Translations under genes and position numbers: made by a program
Shown: piece after piece, positions 52,483-60,282 of the stretch
Numbering within the stretch: the stretch's first letter is position 1
Layout of the letters: every line of letters begins with the position of its first letter
Origin: JASHPR01 sp963795055
GTDB taxonomy: Bacteria > Actinomycetota > Actinomycetes > Streptosporangiales > Streptosporangiaceae
Assembly: GCA_963795055.1 (NCBI GenBank)
Contig: CAWCGJ010000043.1
Location: 62,001 to 126,000 of the forward strand
Direction of reading: 5' to 3'
Length of the DNA: 64,000 nt
Notes under the pieces: generated by a model
Database searches by the model: none
Told to the model about the DNA's origin: nothing
Seen by the model: only the letters and a program-made list of their open reading frames with translations

Positions 52483-52762
52483 CGGCCGTTACCCGTGACC
52501 GACCATGTGCACAGGAACCTCCCTGCCTTTCCGCGCTGGCGCAGCCCATAACGATACGGCAGCCAACCCGACGCGACGGCCGATCAGCAGCCAAATACTG
52601 TCGACATCTCCGGGACACCGAGCATGGGCATAAAGGTCAGGCCATCGGCCTGCGCCGGCCTCTGGCCGCGAACAGCACAGGGATGGCTTCCGCGGGCAAG
52701 TCTGCGTGGATGTCATCCCTGTGCCCCGTCTACCGCTGCTCGGCCGGAGTGTCCGGCGATGG

Positions 52763-54190
52763 CTAGGTGAGCCTGGCCTTCTCGCCGCTGATCAGCCTGG
52801 CGGCCTGACGGTTACGGCGGTCGTTATCGAGCACGCCGCGCGCCAGGACCAGGTAGACGACCGCGGCGACAAACCAGCCGACGAGCCACGAGATGTCGGC
52901 TCCGCCGAGATCCTTGACCAGCGGGCCGGTGTAATCCGGCTGCGAAACAAACGGGAACTCCACGGCGAGGCCTGCCGCGTACGCGACAAGCCCGCGCCAC
53001 GAGAATTTCCCGTAAATGCCGTTCGGGATGAAGAACGACGCCACGTCATAGTGACCACGGCGGACCAGGAAGTAGTCGACGATATTGACCGCGGACCACG
53101 GTATGAAGATAACCAGCAGCACGTCCAGGAAGTTGGACAGGTTGGTCACGAAGGACTTGTAGCCGAGGAAGGCGGTCACGACACCTACGGCCATGACGCA
53201 CAGGAAGGGCACGATCCGCAGCATCACCGATTCTGACTTGAAGCGGCGCCACATGTTAGCGAAGGCCAGTACCTGGAACGCCCCGGTATACGCATTGAGC
53301 GTGTCGGAGTTGATCAGGCTCAACATCATGATCACCAGTGCCCACGACCCGGAGACCTTGCCGATCGCCTGCACCGGTCCGAGCTTCGGCAGCAGGGCCT
53401 GGAGGTAGGCGCCCACCGCGCACGCACAGATCGTCGCCACCACGTTGCCGGCGTAGATGCACCAGAACAGCTTCCGCCCGCTGGTGTCCTTCGGCAGGTA
53501 GCGGGTGTAGTCGGAGACGAACGGTCCCCAGCTCAGCATGTCGATGACCAGCAGTGCGGAGCCGGCCAGGAACAGCCCGGCGTGCGGCGCGGCCATGCTG
53601 GTCTCGCTGGCCGGCAAAGACCCGTACCGCAGCCCCTGGATGAACATGATGACCAGCGAGATGCCCACGATGGTGACCGTCACCTGCATGGCCCGGTGAA
53701 TCCACCGGTACCCGAAAATCCCGATCACCACCGCCGGCACCGCCAGGATCAGGATCCACTGCGGAATGGAAACGGAGGCGATCACCCCCTGCATGCTCTG
53801 GGCTTGTATGACAAGCTGCGCCGCGATGAAGCCGATATTGAGCAGCAGAACGCACGGGAAAAGGAACGCAGCCCCGTAGAAGCCGAACTGGCCGCGGCTC
53901 TGGATGGTCTGCGGTACTCCCAGCTTGGGTCCCTGCGTCGCGTGCAGCGCAATAAGCAGCGCGCCGAGCATCGTGCCGACGATGATGGAGAGCAGGGCCC
54001 ACCAGAACGTGAGGCCAATGAACACCACCACACCGCCGAGCACGATGTTGAACACGTTCACGTTCGCGCCAGCCCAGAAGACGAGCTGCTGCCACGGTTT
54101 CCCGTGCCGTGCCCCGGCCGGAATCATGTCTATGTGATGATTCTCGACGTACCGGCGTAGCTGATCGTTCTGAACGGTGGCTTGAGTCAT
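52763..54190 (-). CDS. NCS1 family nucleobase:cation symporter (cytosine/purine permease-like)
   Basis: The 475-residue membrane protein belongs to the NCS1 family (CodB/allantoin/hydantoin type). It has about 12 hydrophobic segments, including FWAGANVNVFNIVLGGVVVFIGLTFWWALLSIIVG near residue 38, GPKLGVPQTIQSRGQFGFYGA with the conserved motif near residue 92, and SWGPFVSDYTRYLPKDTSGRKLFW near residue 225. The substrate may be a nucleobase, hydantoin or allantoin, unresolved here. ATG 54190 overlaps the stop of a small upstream ORF (ATGA), implying coupling. Confidence 0.9.
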   Translation of the reverse strand: MTQATVQNDQLRRYVENHHIDMIPAGARHGKPWQQLVFWAGANVNVFNIVLGGVVVFIGLTFWWALLSIIVGTMLGALLIALHATQGPKLGVPQTIQSRGQFGFYGAAFLFPCVLLLNIGFIAAQLVIQAQSMQGVIASVSIPQWILILAVPAVVIGIFGYRWIHRAMQVTVTIVGISLVIMFIQGLRYGSLPASETSMAAPHAGLFLAGSALLVIDMLSWGPFVSDYTRYLPKDTSGRKLFWCIYAGNVVATICACAVGAYLQALLPKLGPVQAIGKVSGSWALVIMMLSLINSDTLNAYTGAFQVLAFANMWRRFKSESVMLRIVPFLCVMAVGVVTAFLGYKSFVTNLSNFLDVLLVIFIPWSAVNIVDYFLVRRGHYDVASFFIPNGIYGKFSWRGLVAYAAGLAVEFPFVSQPDYTGPLVKDLGGADISWLVGWFVAAVVYLVLARGVLDNDRRNRQAARLISGEKARLT

Positions 54191-54552
54191 TGCCTAGTCA
54201 ACCTTCCGGGGAGGGGAGCCTGCTGGCGTGGTCGTAAGTATCGCTTTCCGAGATAGACATCGGCGTGTGACCCCGCAATATTCTGCGGAGGGGCGGAGAT
54301 CGAGCGGTCACGATTAATGAGCACCGGTGTATCTCGCTCGACCAGCAATTCCATGGGCGGACGTACGTCCGGACGCCCGCTAAACATCGGGCCATCGACA
54401 ACGCGCATATGCGTGTCGATGATCATGCTTAGCCCGGCCGTCCGGCTCGGAATACCGGTGACGTCAGCGCCGATCGCCGCCTGGGCACTGGCGGCGGAGA
54501 CGTTACCGTCCGGAGTGATCTCAGCATCCTCCGTTAACGAGGATTCCGGCAT
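54187..54552 (-). CDS. Small protein coupled to the NCS1 permease; amidohydrolase-like N-terminal motif
   Basis: A 121-residue ORF starts at ATG 54552, 8 bases after a GGAGGGG ribosome site, and its TGA overlaps the permease ATG. The central sequence MIIDTHMRVVDGP resembles the first metal-binding strand of amidohydrolases (DxH), where xDTHxH is usual; here the second His is Met-Arg. The rest (PPMELLVERDTPVLINRDRSISAPPQNIAG) is not recognised. It may be a degenerate amidohydrolase or a distinct small protein. Codon use is less GC-biased than that of its neighbours. The coupling argues that it is translated. Confidence 0.5.
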   Translation of the reverse strand: MPESSLTEDAEITPDGNVSAASAQAAIGADVTGIPSRTAGLSMIIDTHMRVVDGPMFSGRPDVRPPMELLVERDTPVLINRDRSISAPPQNIAGSHADVYLGKRYLRPRQQAPLPGRLTRQ

Positions 54553-55630
54553 TAATCCCCTCCGGTTCTTGCCGTCTGGAAAGCTGCTGGTCAAAAGTTT
54601 GCGGGCACCAGCGAAGCCTGCCAAATGCGACATAACGCCCAGGCGGTGCTTGCGGCCGCGAGTCATCGCGAAGTCCTGCATCGGATGTCGTGGCGAGCCG
54701 GACCGCACCGCGGTGCGCCACAAACCCGGGCGATGTTAGCATCCCGGGTAAAGGCCCAAGATACTAATGGCGGAATTGCCGGGGCGACCTCGGTACCGGG
54801 CCCGGTGCTCGTGTGTATGACAGAGGTCATGGCAAAGGAGCGCCATACTTCAGCGCTGTTCGGTAAAAGGATTCTGCCGAGTTCCGAGCGATGACCACGA
54901 AGCCTGAGAGCTTCATGATCACCGTCGGGCCATACGGGCCGGCCTGGCCGACCCAGAATGGACTTCGCTGTCTACCTGCCGAGCCAAGCGTAACCTGGCT
55001 AATCCGGGAGCGCGGGTAGTTTCTAGCAACTGAAAAGGCCTATTCGGCGTTGCTGACGTGCCGGGGCTCTGGCCAAACCTTTGTCTTGCCGGCGTCCGGC
55101 CGACCCGGCCTGCCCGGGACACCGTCGGGGACCCGGCGGCCTGGTGCGACTTCCGGTCACATCTCGGTTCGACCGCGGCTCGCATCGCACGATGTCCCAG
55201 CGATCTCCCTGGGGTTTTCGTTACGCGGATGCCGCGAGGCGGCCCTGCGGTCGGCCGGCGAGGGTATCGACCGGGCGGGAGTGGCGCCGCCATCCGTGCT
55301 AATTATCAGTACATGCAATGATTTGCGAGCCTGGCACCTCAGCGCCAGGCCCGGCTCCGCTGGACAGGTCCAGTGCGCATCGGATCCGGCGCGGTGGATC
55401 TGCGCGCAGCGGGCCCGGCGCGGCGGGTCTGGGTGCAGCCGGGCGGGTGCCATCGGGTCCGGGCATCACCGGCGGGCCCGGGCGCAGCCAGCGGGCAGCG
55501 CTGCGGGTGCACCGGGCGACGGGGCCATGCTCCGGCGTGGCGGCGAACCGGAACCGCGTTCCGCCCGGATGGACCTGCCGTCGGGTGCCCTCCGGCGCGA
55601 CGGATCTACCGCCGGGACAGGAATTCATGG

Positions 55631-55677
55631 ATATGACATGCACGTCAGCTTCCGGGAATATGACATCGGCGTCAGCT
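55631..55677 (+). promoter_or_regulatory. Direct repeat ATATGACAT-N3-CGTCAGCT upstream of hpnC
   Basis: Two copies of ATATGACAT, three variable bases, CGTCAGCT occur at 55631-55650 and 55658-55677, with a 27-base period. A related half site (ATGTCAGCTGACGC) follows at 55796-55809, where the overlapping palindromes GTCAGCTGAC (55798-55807) and TGACGC-TT-GCGTCA (55804-55817) lie about 45 bases before the hpnC start. This may be an operator set for the hopanoid operon; the binding protein is not known. Confidence 0.5.
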
Positions 55678-55797
55678 AATGGCTTACAGCGTAACGGGAT
55701 ATCGACTCAAGGCCGTACGCAGCGCGCACGCGAGCGGGCCTGACCCCCTAACACGATCCGGCCGCCCGTGCAACCGGAAGGAAAAGGCGACGTGTAT

Positions 55798-55817
55798 GTC
55801 AGCTGACGCTTGCGTCA
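55798..55817 (+). promoter_or_regulatory. Overlapping palindromes before hpnC
   Basis: GTCAGCTGAC (55798-55807) is a perfect 10-bp palindrome, and TGACGC-TT-GCGTCA (55804-55817) has perfect 6-bp arms. They overlap by four bases, end 40 bases before the GTG start of hpnC, and share GTCAGCT with the upstream direct repeats. The AT-rich segment just after (TTTTTGCTTTTCAAAT) could contain a -10 region, but no promoter was assigned. Confidence 0.5.
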
Positions 55818-55857
55818 TTTTTGCTTTTCAAATGAGACCTGTGCCCAAATAGAGGTC

Positions 55858-56805
55858 GTGGCACGCGACGGCGCAACGGTGAGCGGTGAGTTCCGCCTGG
55901 GGGAGGAACCCGCCGCGGCGCCCGCGGCGTCCGGGGCTGCCGTCGATGCGGTCGACCCGGGGGCGGGGCGGGCCGCAGGTGAGAACTTCCCGGTCGCGCT
56001 GCGGGTGCTGCCCACCAGCCGTCGGCGGTACCTCATGGCGGTGTACGGCTTCGCCAGGACGGCGGACGACATCGGCGACCAGGCTCCGCCGGACCAGCGG
56101 CTCCGGCTGCTTGACGAGCTTGAGGCCGATCTCCGCCGCCTTTACGCCGACCGCGCGCGCGAGCCGGGCCAGGGCGGTGACGGCGCCGAGCCCAGGAGCC
56201 GTGTCGTGGGCGCGCTCGGGCCCGCCGTGACCGACTGCGGGATCCCGATGCCGCCCTTCCTCGACCTGATCCAGGCCAACCGGCAGGACCAGGCCGTTTC
56301 CCGTTACCAGACCTTCGAGGACCTGCTCGGCTACTGCCGCCTGTCGGCCAACCCGGTGGGCCGGATCGTGCTGTACGTCTTCGGCAGCTTCTCCGCGCCG
56401 CGGGCCGAGCTGTCCGATTCCATCTGCACCGCGCTGCAGCTGGCCGAGCACTGGCAGGACGTGGCCGAGGACCTGCGCGCGGGCCGTGTCTACCTGCCCG
56501 CGCAGGACATGGACACGTTCGGCTGTACCGAGCAGGACCTGGCGCAGTCCAGCGCACCGCCGCAGGTCCGCAAGCTGATCGCGTTCGAGACCCGGCGGGC
56601 GAGGGCGCTGCTGGACGCCGGAGCCCCGCTGATCGGCACGCTACGCGGCGCGGCGCGGGCCGCGGTGGCCGGCTACGTCGCGGGCGGGAGGGCCACGCTG
56701 GCCGCGATCGCCGCGGCCGACCACGACGTGCTGCGCACCACGCCGCGGCCGCGCAAGCGGCGCGTGGCCGCGGAGCTCGGACTGGCGTACGCGAGGGGGC
56801 GGTGA
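55858..56805 (+). CDS. hpnC: Squalene synthase-like enzyme HpnC
   Basis: HpnC is part of the HpnC-D-E route to squalene; it converts presqualene diphosphate to hydroxysqualene. The product is 315 residues from GTG 55858; a longer frame from TTG 55810 has no family similarity. Trans-isoprenyl diphosphate synthase motifs are present: AVYGFARTADDIGDQ (first Asp-rich motif, near residue 63), SANPVGRIVLYVFG, and LAEHWQDVAEDLRAGRVYLPAQD (second motif, here DVAED). It starts the hopanoid operon after a 1.3-kb non-coding region; hpnD begins 4 bases after its stop. Confidence 0.9.
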   Translation: MARDGATVSGEFRLGEEPAAAPAASGAAVDAVDPGAGRAAGENFPVALRVLPTSRRRYLMAVYGFARTADDIGDQAPPDQRLRLLDELEADLRRLYADRAREPGQGGDGAEPRSRVVGALGPAVTDCGIPMPPFLDLIQANRQDQAVSRYQTFEDLLGYCRLSANPVGRIVLYVFGSFSAPRAELSDSICTALQLAEHWQDVAEDLRAGRVYLPAQDMDTFGCTEQDLAQSSAPPQVRKLIAFETRRARALLDAGAPLIGTLRGAARAAVAGYVAGGRATLAAIAAADHDVLRTTPRPRKRRVAAELGLAYARGR

Positions 56806-56809
56806 AGCG

Positions 56810-57802
56810 GTGACCGCCCAGGCCACGCGCGCCGCCGACGTCCGCGCCGCGTACGAGCACTGTGAGCAGGTGACCCGGACGCAGGCGAGGAACTTCTCCT
56901 ACGGCATCCGGTTGCTGCCCCCCGGCAAACGGCAGGCGCTGTCGGCGGTGTACGCGTTTGCGCGCCGGGTCGACGACATCGGCGACGGGACGCTGCCGGC
57001 CGCGGACAAGCTGGCCGCGCTGGCCGACGCGCGCTCGGCCGTCGCCGCGCTGGAGCGGGACGGCACCCGCGCCGCGGCCGGTGACCCGGTGCTCGTCGCG
57101 CTGGCCGACGCGGCACGCAGGCACCCGATCCCGCTGGGCGCCTTTGCCGAGCTGGTCGACGGGTGCGAGGCCGACGTGGGCGGCACCAGCTACGCGACCT
57201 TCGGCGAGCTGGAGCACTACTGCAGGTGCGTGGCCGGGTCGATCGGACGGCTCTCGCTCGGCGTGTTCGGCAGCCGGGATCCCGACGCGGCCGAGCCGCT
57301 GGCCGACGCCCTCGGGGTCGCCCTGCAGCTGACCAACATCCTGCGTGACATCCGCGAGGACCTCATCAACGGCCGGGTGTACCTGCCCGCGGAGGACCTG
57401 GAGCGCTTCGGTGCCGTGCTGCGGCCCGACCGCGCCGACGCGCTGGCCGGCGAGCACGGTCTGCAGGACGTCGTGCGGTTCGAGGCCCGGCGCGCGTTCG
57501 GCTGGTACGCCACCGGGCTGCGGCTGCTGCCGCTGCTCGACCGGCGCAGCGCGGCGTGCACGGGCGCGATGTCCGGCATTTACCTGCGGCTGCTCAAGCA
57601 GATCGCCGCGGCCCCCGCCGCGGCGCTGCGGCAGAGGCAGTCGCTGCCGGGCCGCCAGAAGGCCATGGTCGCGGGGAGGGCGCTGGCCGGGATCTGGGAC
57701 CGGGTGCCCGGCGCGGGGCCGCCCGGCCCGGGCCGGTCCGCGCCCGGCCGCCCGGCCGTGGGCGGCTCCGCGCCGGCGGGCCCGTCGGAGGGACGGCCGT
57801 GA
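56810..57802 (+). CDS. hpnD: Presqualene diphosphate synthase HpnD
   Basis: HpnD condenses two farnesyl diphosphates to presqualene diphosphate. The 330-residue protein shows AVYAFARRVDDIGDG (near residue 47), TFGELEHYCRCVAGSIGRLSLGVFG, and ALQLTNILRDIREDLINGRVYLPAEDLERFG (DIRED second Asp-rich motif), plus ARRAFGWYATGLRLLPLLDRRS. The C-terminal 40 residues are Pro/Gly-rich. GTG 56810 lies 4 bases after hpnC and its stop overlaps the hpnE start by 4 bases (GTGA). Confidence 0.93.
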   Translation: MTAQATRAADVRAAYEHCEQVTRTQARNFSYGIRLLPPGKRQALSAVYAFARRVDDIGDGTLPAADKLAALADARSAVAALERDGTRAAAGDPVLVALADAARRHPIPLGAFAELVDGCEADVGGTSYATFGELEHYCRCVAGSIGRLSLGVFGSRDPDAAEPLADALGVALQLTNILRDIREDLINGRVYLPAEDLERFGAVLRPDRADALAGEHGLQDVVRFEARRAFGWYATGLRLLPLLDRRSAACTGAMSGIYLRLLKQIAAAPAAALRQRQSLPGRQKAMVAGRALAGIWDRVPGAGPPGPGRSAPGRPAVGGSAPAGPSEGRP

Positions 57803-59235
57803 GCGGGCCCCGTGCTTCGGACCGTGCGCGCAGTGCCGTGGTGATCGGCGGCGGCCTGGCCGGCATCACCGCGGCGATCGCGCTGCGCGAGGCCGGGATC
57901 GGGGTCACCCTGCTCGAGGCCCGGCCCCGGCTCGGCGGCGCGACCAGCTCATTCTCCCGCGGCGAGCTGACGGTCGACACCGGCCAGCACGTGTTCCTGC
58001 GCTGCTGCACCAGCTACCAGGAACTGCTGGGCCAGCTCGGCGTGACCGGCTCGGTCACGCTCCAGGACCGCTTCGACGTCACCGTGCTGTCACCCGGCCG
58101 CCGGGCCAGGCTCCGCCGCAGCGCGCTGCCCGCCCCGCTGCACCTGGGCCGGGCCCTGCTCGGCTACCGCTTCCTCTCCGTGGCCGAACGGCTTCGCGTG
58201 GGGCAGGCCGCCCTGGCCCTGCGGGGCCTCGACCCGGACCAGCCCGGGCTGGACGGCCAGCGGCTGGGCCCCTGGCTCGGCGCCAGGGGACAGGACGAGA
58301 ACGCCCGCCGCAGGCTCTGGGACCTGTTCATCGTCTCGTCGCTGAACATCGACGGCGACGAGGCCAGCGTGTCGCTGGCCGCGACCGTGCTCAAGACCGC
58401 GCTGCTGTCCGACTCCGGCGCCGCGGACATCGGCGTGCCCGCAGCGCCGCTCGGCGACCTGCACGGACGCGCCGCGGGCCGCCTGCTCGACCGGCTCGGC
58501 GCGCGGGTGCGGCTGAGCGCGAAGGCGGCCGCGGTGCAGCGCGGTCCGGACGAGGGGTTCCGCGTCCGGGTGACATCCGGCGCGGACGACACCGGTGACG
58601 CAACCACGGGCGCCGAGCTGATCGAGGCCGACGGCGTGATCCTCGCCGTGCCCGCGGGCCCCGCCGCCCGGCTGGCCGCGGCGGCCGGCGTCGCGGGCGC
58701 GGCCCGCTGGGATGACCTGGGCACGTCGCCGATCGTGAACGTGCACGCGGTCTACGACCGGCAGGTCACCGAGCTGCCGTTCGCCGCCGCCGTGGGTTCG
58801 CCGGTGCAGTGGGTGTTCGACAAGACCGCGACGTCAGGCCTGCCGACCGGGCAGTACCTGGCGATCTCGCTGTCCGCGGCGGACAGCTACGTGGACGTCC
58901 CGACCGCGGCGCTGCGGGAACGCTTCCTGCCCGCGCTGGAGGAACTGTTCCCGGCGGCGGCGGGCGCCCGCGTCACCGATTTCTTCGTCACCAGGGAGCG
59001 CCGGGCGACATTCCGCCAGGCACCGGGGTGCGGGGCGCTGCGCCCCGGTGCCGCGACCTCGCTGCCGGGGCTGCTGGTGGCCGGGGCATGGACCGATACC
59101 GGGTGGCCGGACACGATGGAGGGTGCCGTGCGGAGCGGACGCACTGCTGCACAGGAACTGATCAAGGAACTGGCCAGGCAGGCCGCGCCGCAGGAAGACG
59201 GCGCCTGTGCCCGGGCCGCGGGATCGCCGTCATGA
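57799..59235 (+). CDS. hpnE: Hydroxysqualene dehydroxylase HpnE
   Basis: HpnE is the FAD enzyme that reduces hydroxysqualene to squalene. The 478-residue protein begins with the dinucleotide-binding fold AVVIGGGLAGITAAIALREAGIGVTLLEARPRLGGATSSF near residue 14, followed by TGQHVFLRCCTSYQELL and a C-terminal FAD segment GLLVAGAWTDTGWPDTMEGAVRSGRTAAQ. GTG 57799 overlaps the hpnD stop by 4 bases; the frame is open upstream but lacks family similarity there. Its stop overlaps the ATG of the next gene. Confidence 0.93.
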   Translation: MSGPRASDRARSAVVIGGGLAGITAAIALREAGIGVTLLEARPRLGGATSSFSRGELTVDTGQHVFLRCCTSYQELLGQLGVTGSVTLQDRFDVTVLSPGRRARLRRSALPAPLHLGRALLGYRFLSVAERLRVGQAALALRGLDPDQPGLDGQRLGPWLGARGQDENARRRLWDLFIVSSLNIDGDEASVSLAATVLKTALLSDSGAADIGVPAAPLGDLHGRAAGRLLDRLGARVRLSAKAAAVQRGPDEGFRVRVTSGADDTGDATTGAELIEADGVILAVPAGPAARLAAAAGVAGAARWDDLGTSPIVNVHAVYDRQVTELPFAAAVGSPVQWVFDKTATSGLPTGQYLAISLSAADSYVDVPTAALRERFLPALEELFPAAAGARVTDFFVTRERRATFRQAPGCGALRPGAATSLPGLLVAGAWTDTGWPDTMEGAVRSGRTAAQELIKELARQAAPQEDGACARAAGSPS

Positions 59236-60248
59236 CGGCCACGATCCCGGCGGGCGTGGAGAATGCCCGCGACCTGGTGGGCCCGGCGATCTCAGCGGCG
59301 GTGGGCCGGCTGAGCCCCGAGGTCCGCGTCGTCGCCTCTTACCACCTCGGCCTGACCGACTCCAGCGGACGGCCGGCGAGCCGCACCGCGGGGAAGGCGC
59401 TGCGCCCGGCGCTCGCGCTGCTGTCGGCCCGCGCCGCGGGCTCGGCACCGGAGCGCGGCGTGCCCGCCGCCGCGGCCGTCGAGTTCGTGCATAACTTCTC
59501 GCTGCTGCATGACGACATCATGGACGGCGACACCGAGCGCAGGCACCAGCCGACGGCCTGGACGGTGTACGGGGTCGGCGCGGCCATCCTGGCCGGCGAC
59601 GCCTTGCTGGCGCTGGCCCAGGACCTGCTGCTGGAGGGCCCGGCGTCGCAGGGCCTGTGGGCTTCGCGCTGCCTGTCCGTGGCCGTGCAGCGGCTGATCG
59701 CCGGCCAGGGCGCCGACCTGGCCTTCGAGCGCCGCGATGACGTCACGCTCGACGAGTGCCGGCAGATGGCCGGGGACAAGACCGCCGCGCTGATGGCCTG
59801 CGCCTGCAGCATCGGCGCCATCTACGTCGGCGCGCCCGCGACCCTGGCCATGGGCCTGGCCGGGTTCGGGGCGCACATGGGCCTGGCCTTCCAGCTCACC
59901 GACGACCTCCTCGGCATCTGGGGCGCCCCGGAGATAACCGGCAAGCCGGTCCGGTCGGACCTGCGGACCAGGAAGAAGTCGCTGCCCGTGGTGGCCGCGC
60001 TGACCAGCGGCACCGAACCCGGGAAGGAACTCGGCGCGCTGCTGGCCCAGCCGGAGCCGCTCAGCGAGGAGGAGCTGATCCACGCGGCCGGGCTGGTCGA
60101 GGCGGCCGGGGGCCGGGAGTGGGCGGAATCCGAGACCGACTCCGCGCTGGCCTCGGCCGACAAGTGCCTGGCGGAAACGGACATGCCCGACGACGTGCGG
60201 GCGGAGTTCGCCGCGATCGCGGAGTTCATCACGGCGCGCCAATGGTAG
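59232..60248 (+). CDS. Polyprenyl diphosphate synthase in the hopanoid operon
   Basis: The 338-residue protein is a trans-isoprenyl diphosphate synthase. The first Asp-rich motif is DDIMD (residues 94-98) and the second is FQLTDDLLGIWG (TDDLL, near residue 220). The region before the first motif (FVHNFSLLHDDIMD) lacks bulky residues that would limit chain length, so farnesyl or longer products are possible; a farnesyl diphosphate supply for HpnD is the most sensible role here. ATG 59232 overlaps the hpnE stop. It corresponds in position to the synthase in the Streptomyces hopanoid cluster. Confidence 0.9.
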   Translation: MTATIPAGVENARDLVGPAISAAVGRLSPEVRVVASYHLGLTDSSGRPASRTAGKALRPALALLSARAAGSAPERGVPAAAAVEFVHNFSLLHDDIMDGDTERRHQPTAWTVYGVGAAILAGDALLALAQDLLLEGPASQGLWASRCLSVAVQRLIAGQGADLAFERRDDVTLDECRQMAGDKTAALMACACSIGAIYVGAPATLAMGLAGFGAHMGLAFQLTDDLLGIWGAPEITGKPVRSDLRTRKKSLPVVAALTSGTEPGKELGALLAQPEPLSEEELIHAAGLVEAAGGREWAESETDSALASADKCLAETDMPDDVRAEFAAIAEFITARQW

Positions 60249-60282
60249 GGCGGACAGGCGCGGCCGCGGCGGTGATGGCGAC

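Larger units (their letters stand above)
54553..55857. other. 1.3-kb gene-poor region upstream of the hopanoid operon
   Basis: No ORF here has convincing coding features; the longest frames (e.g. around 55050-55679) are Arg/Pro/Gly-rich artefacts in a low-complexity stretch at 55330-55560. The GC content is lower at 54700-55030. The right end contains direct repeats (55631-55677) and palindromes (55798-55817) before hpnC, so the hopanoid operon promoter is likely here. Confidence 0.6.

Noticed and set aside
55050..55679. 209-residue ORF upstream of hpnC
   Set aside because: Low-complexity, rich in Arg, Gly and Pro, no ribosome site, no domain features; the regulatory repeats lie across its end.
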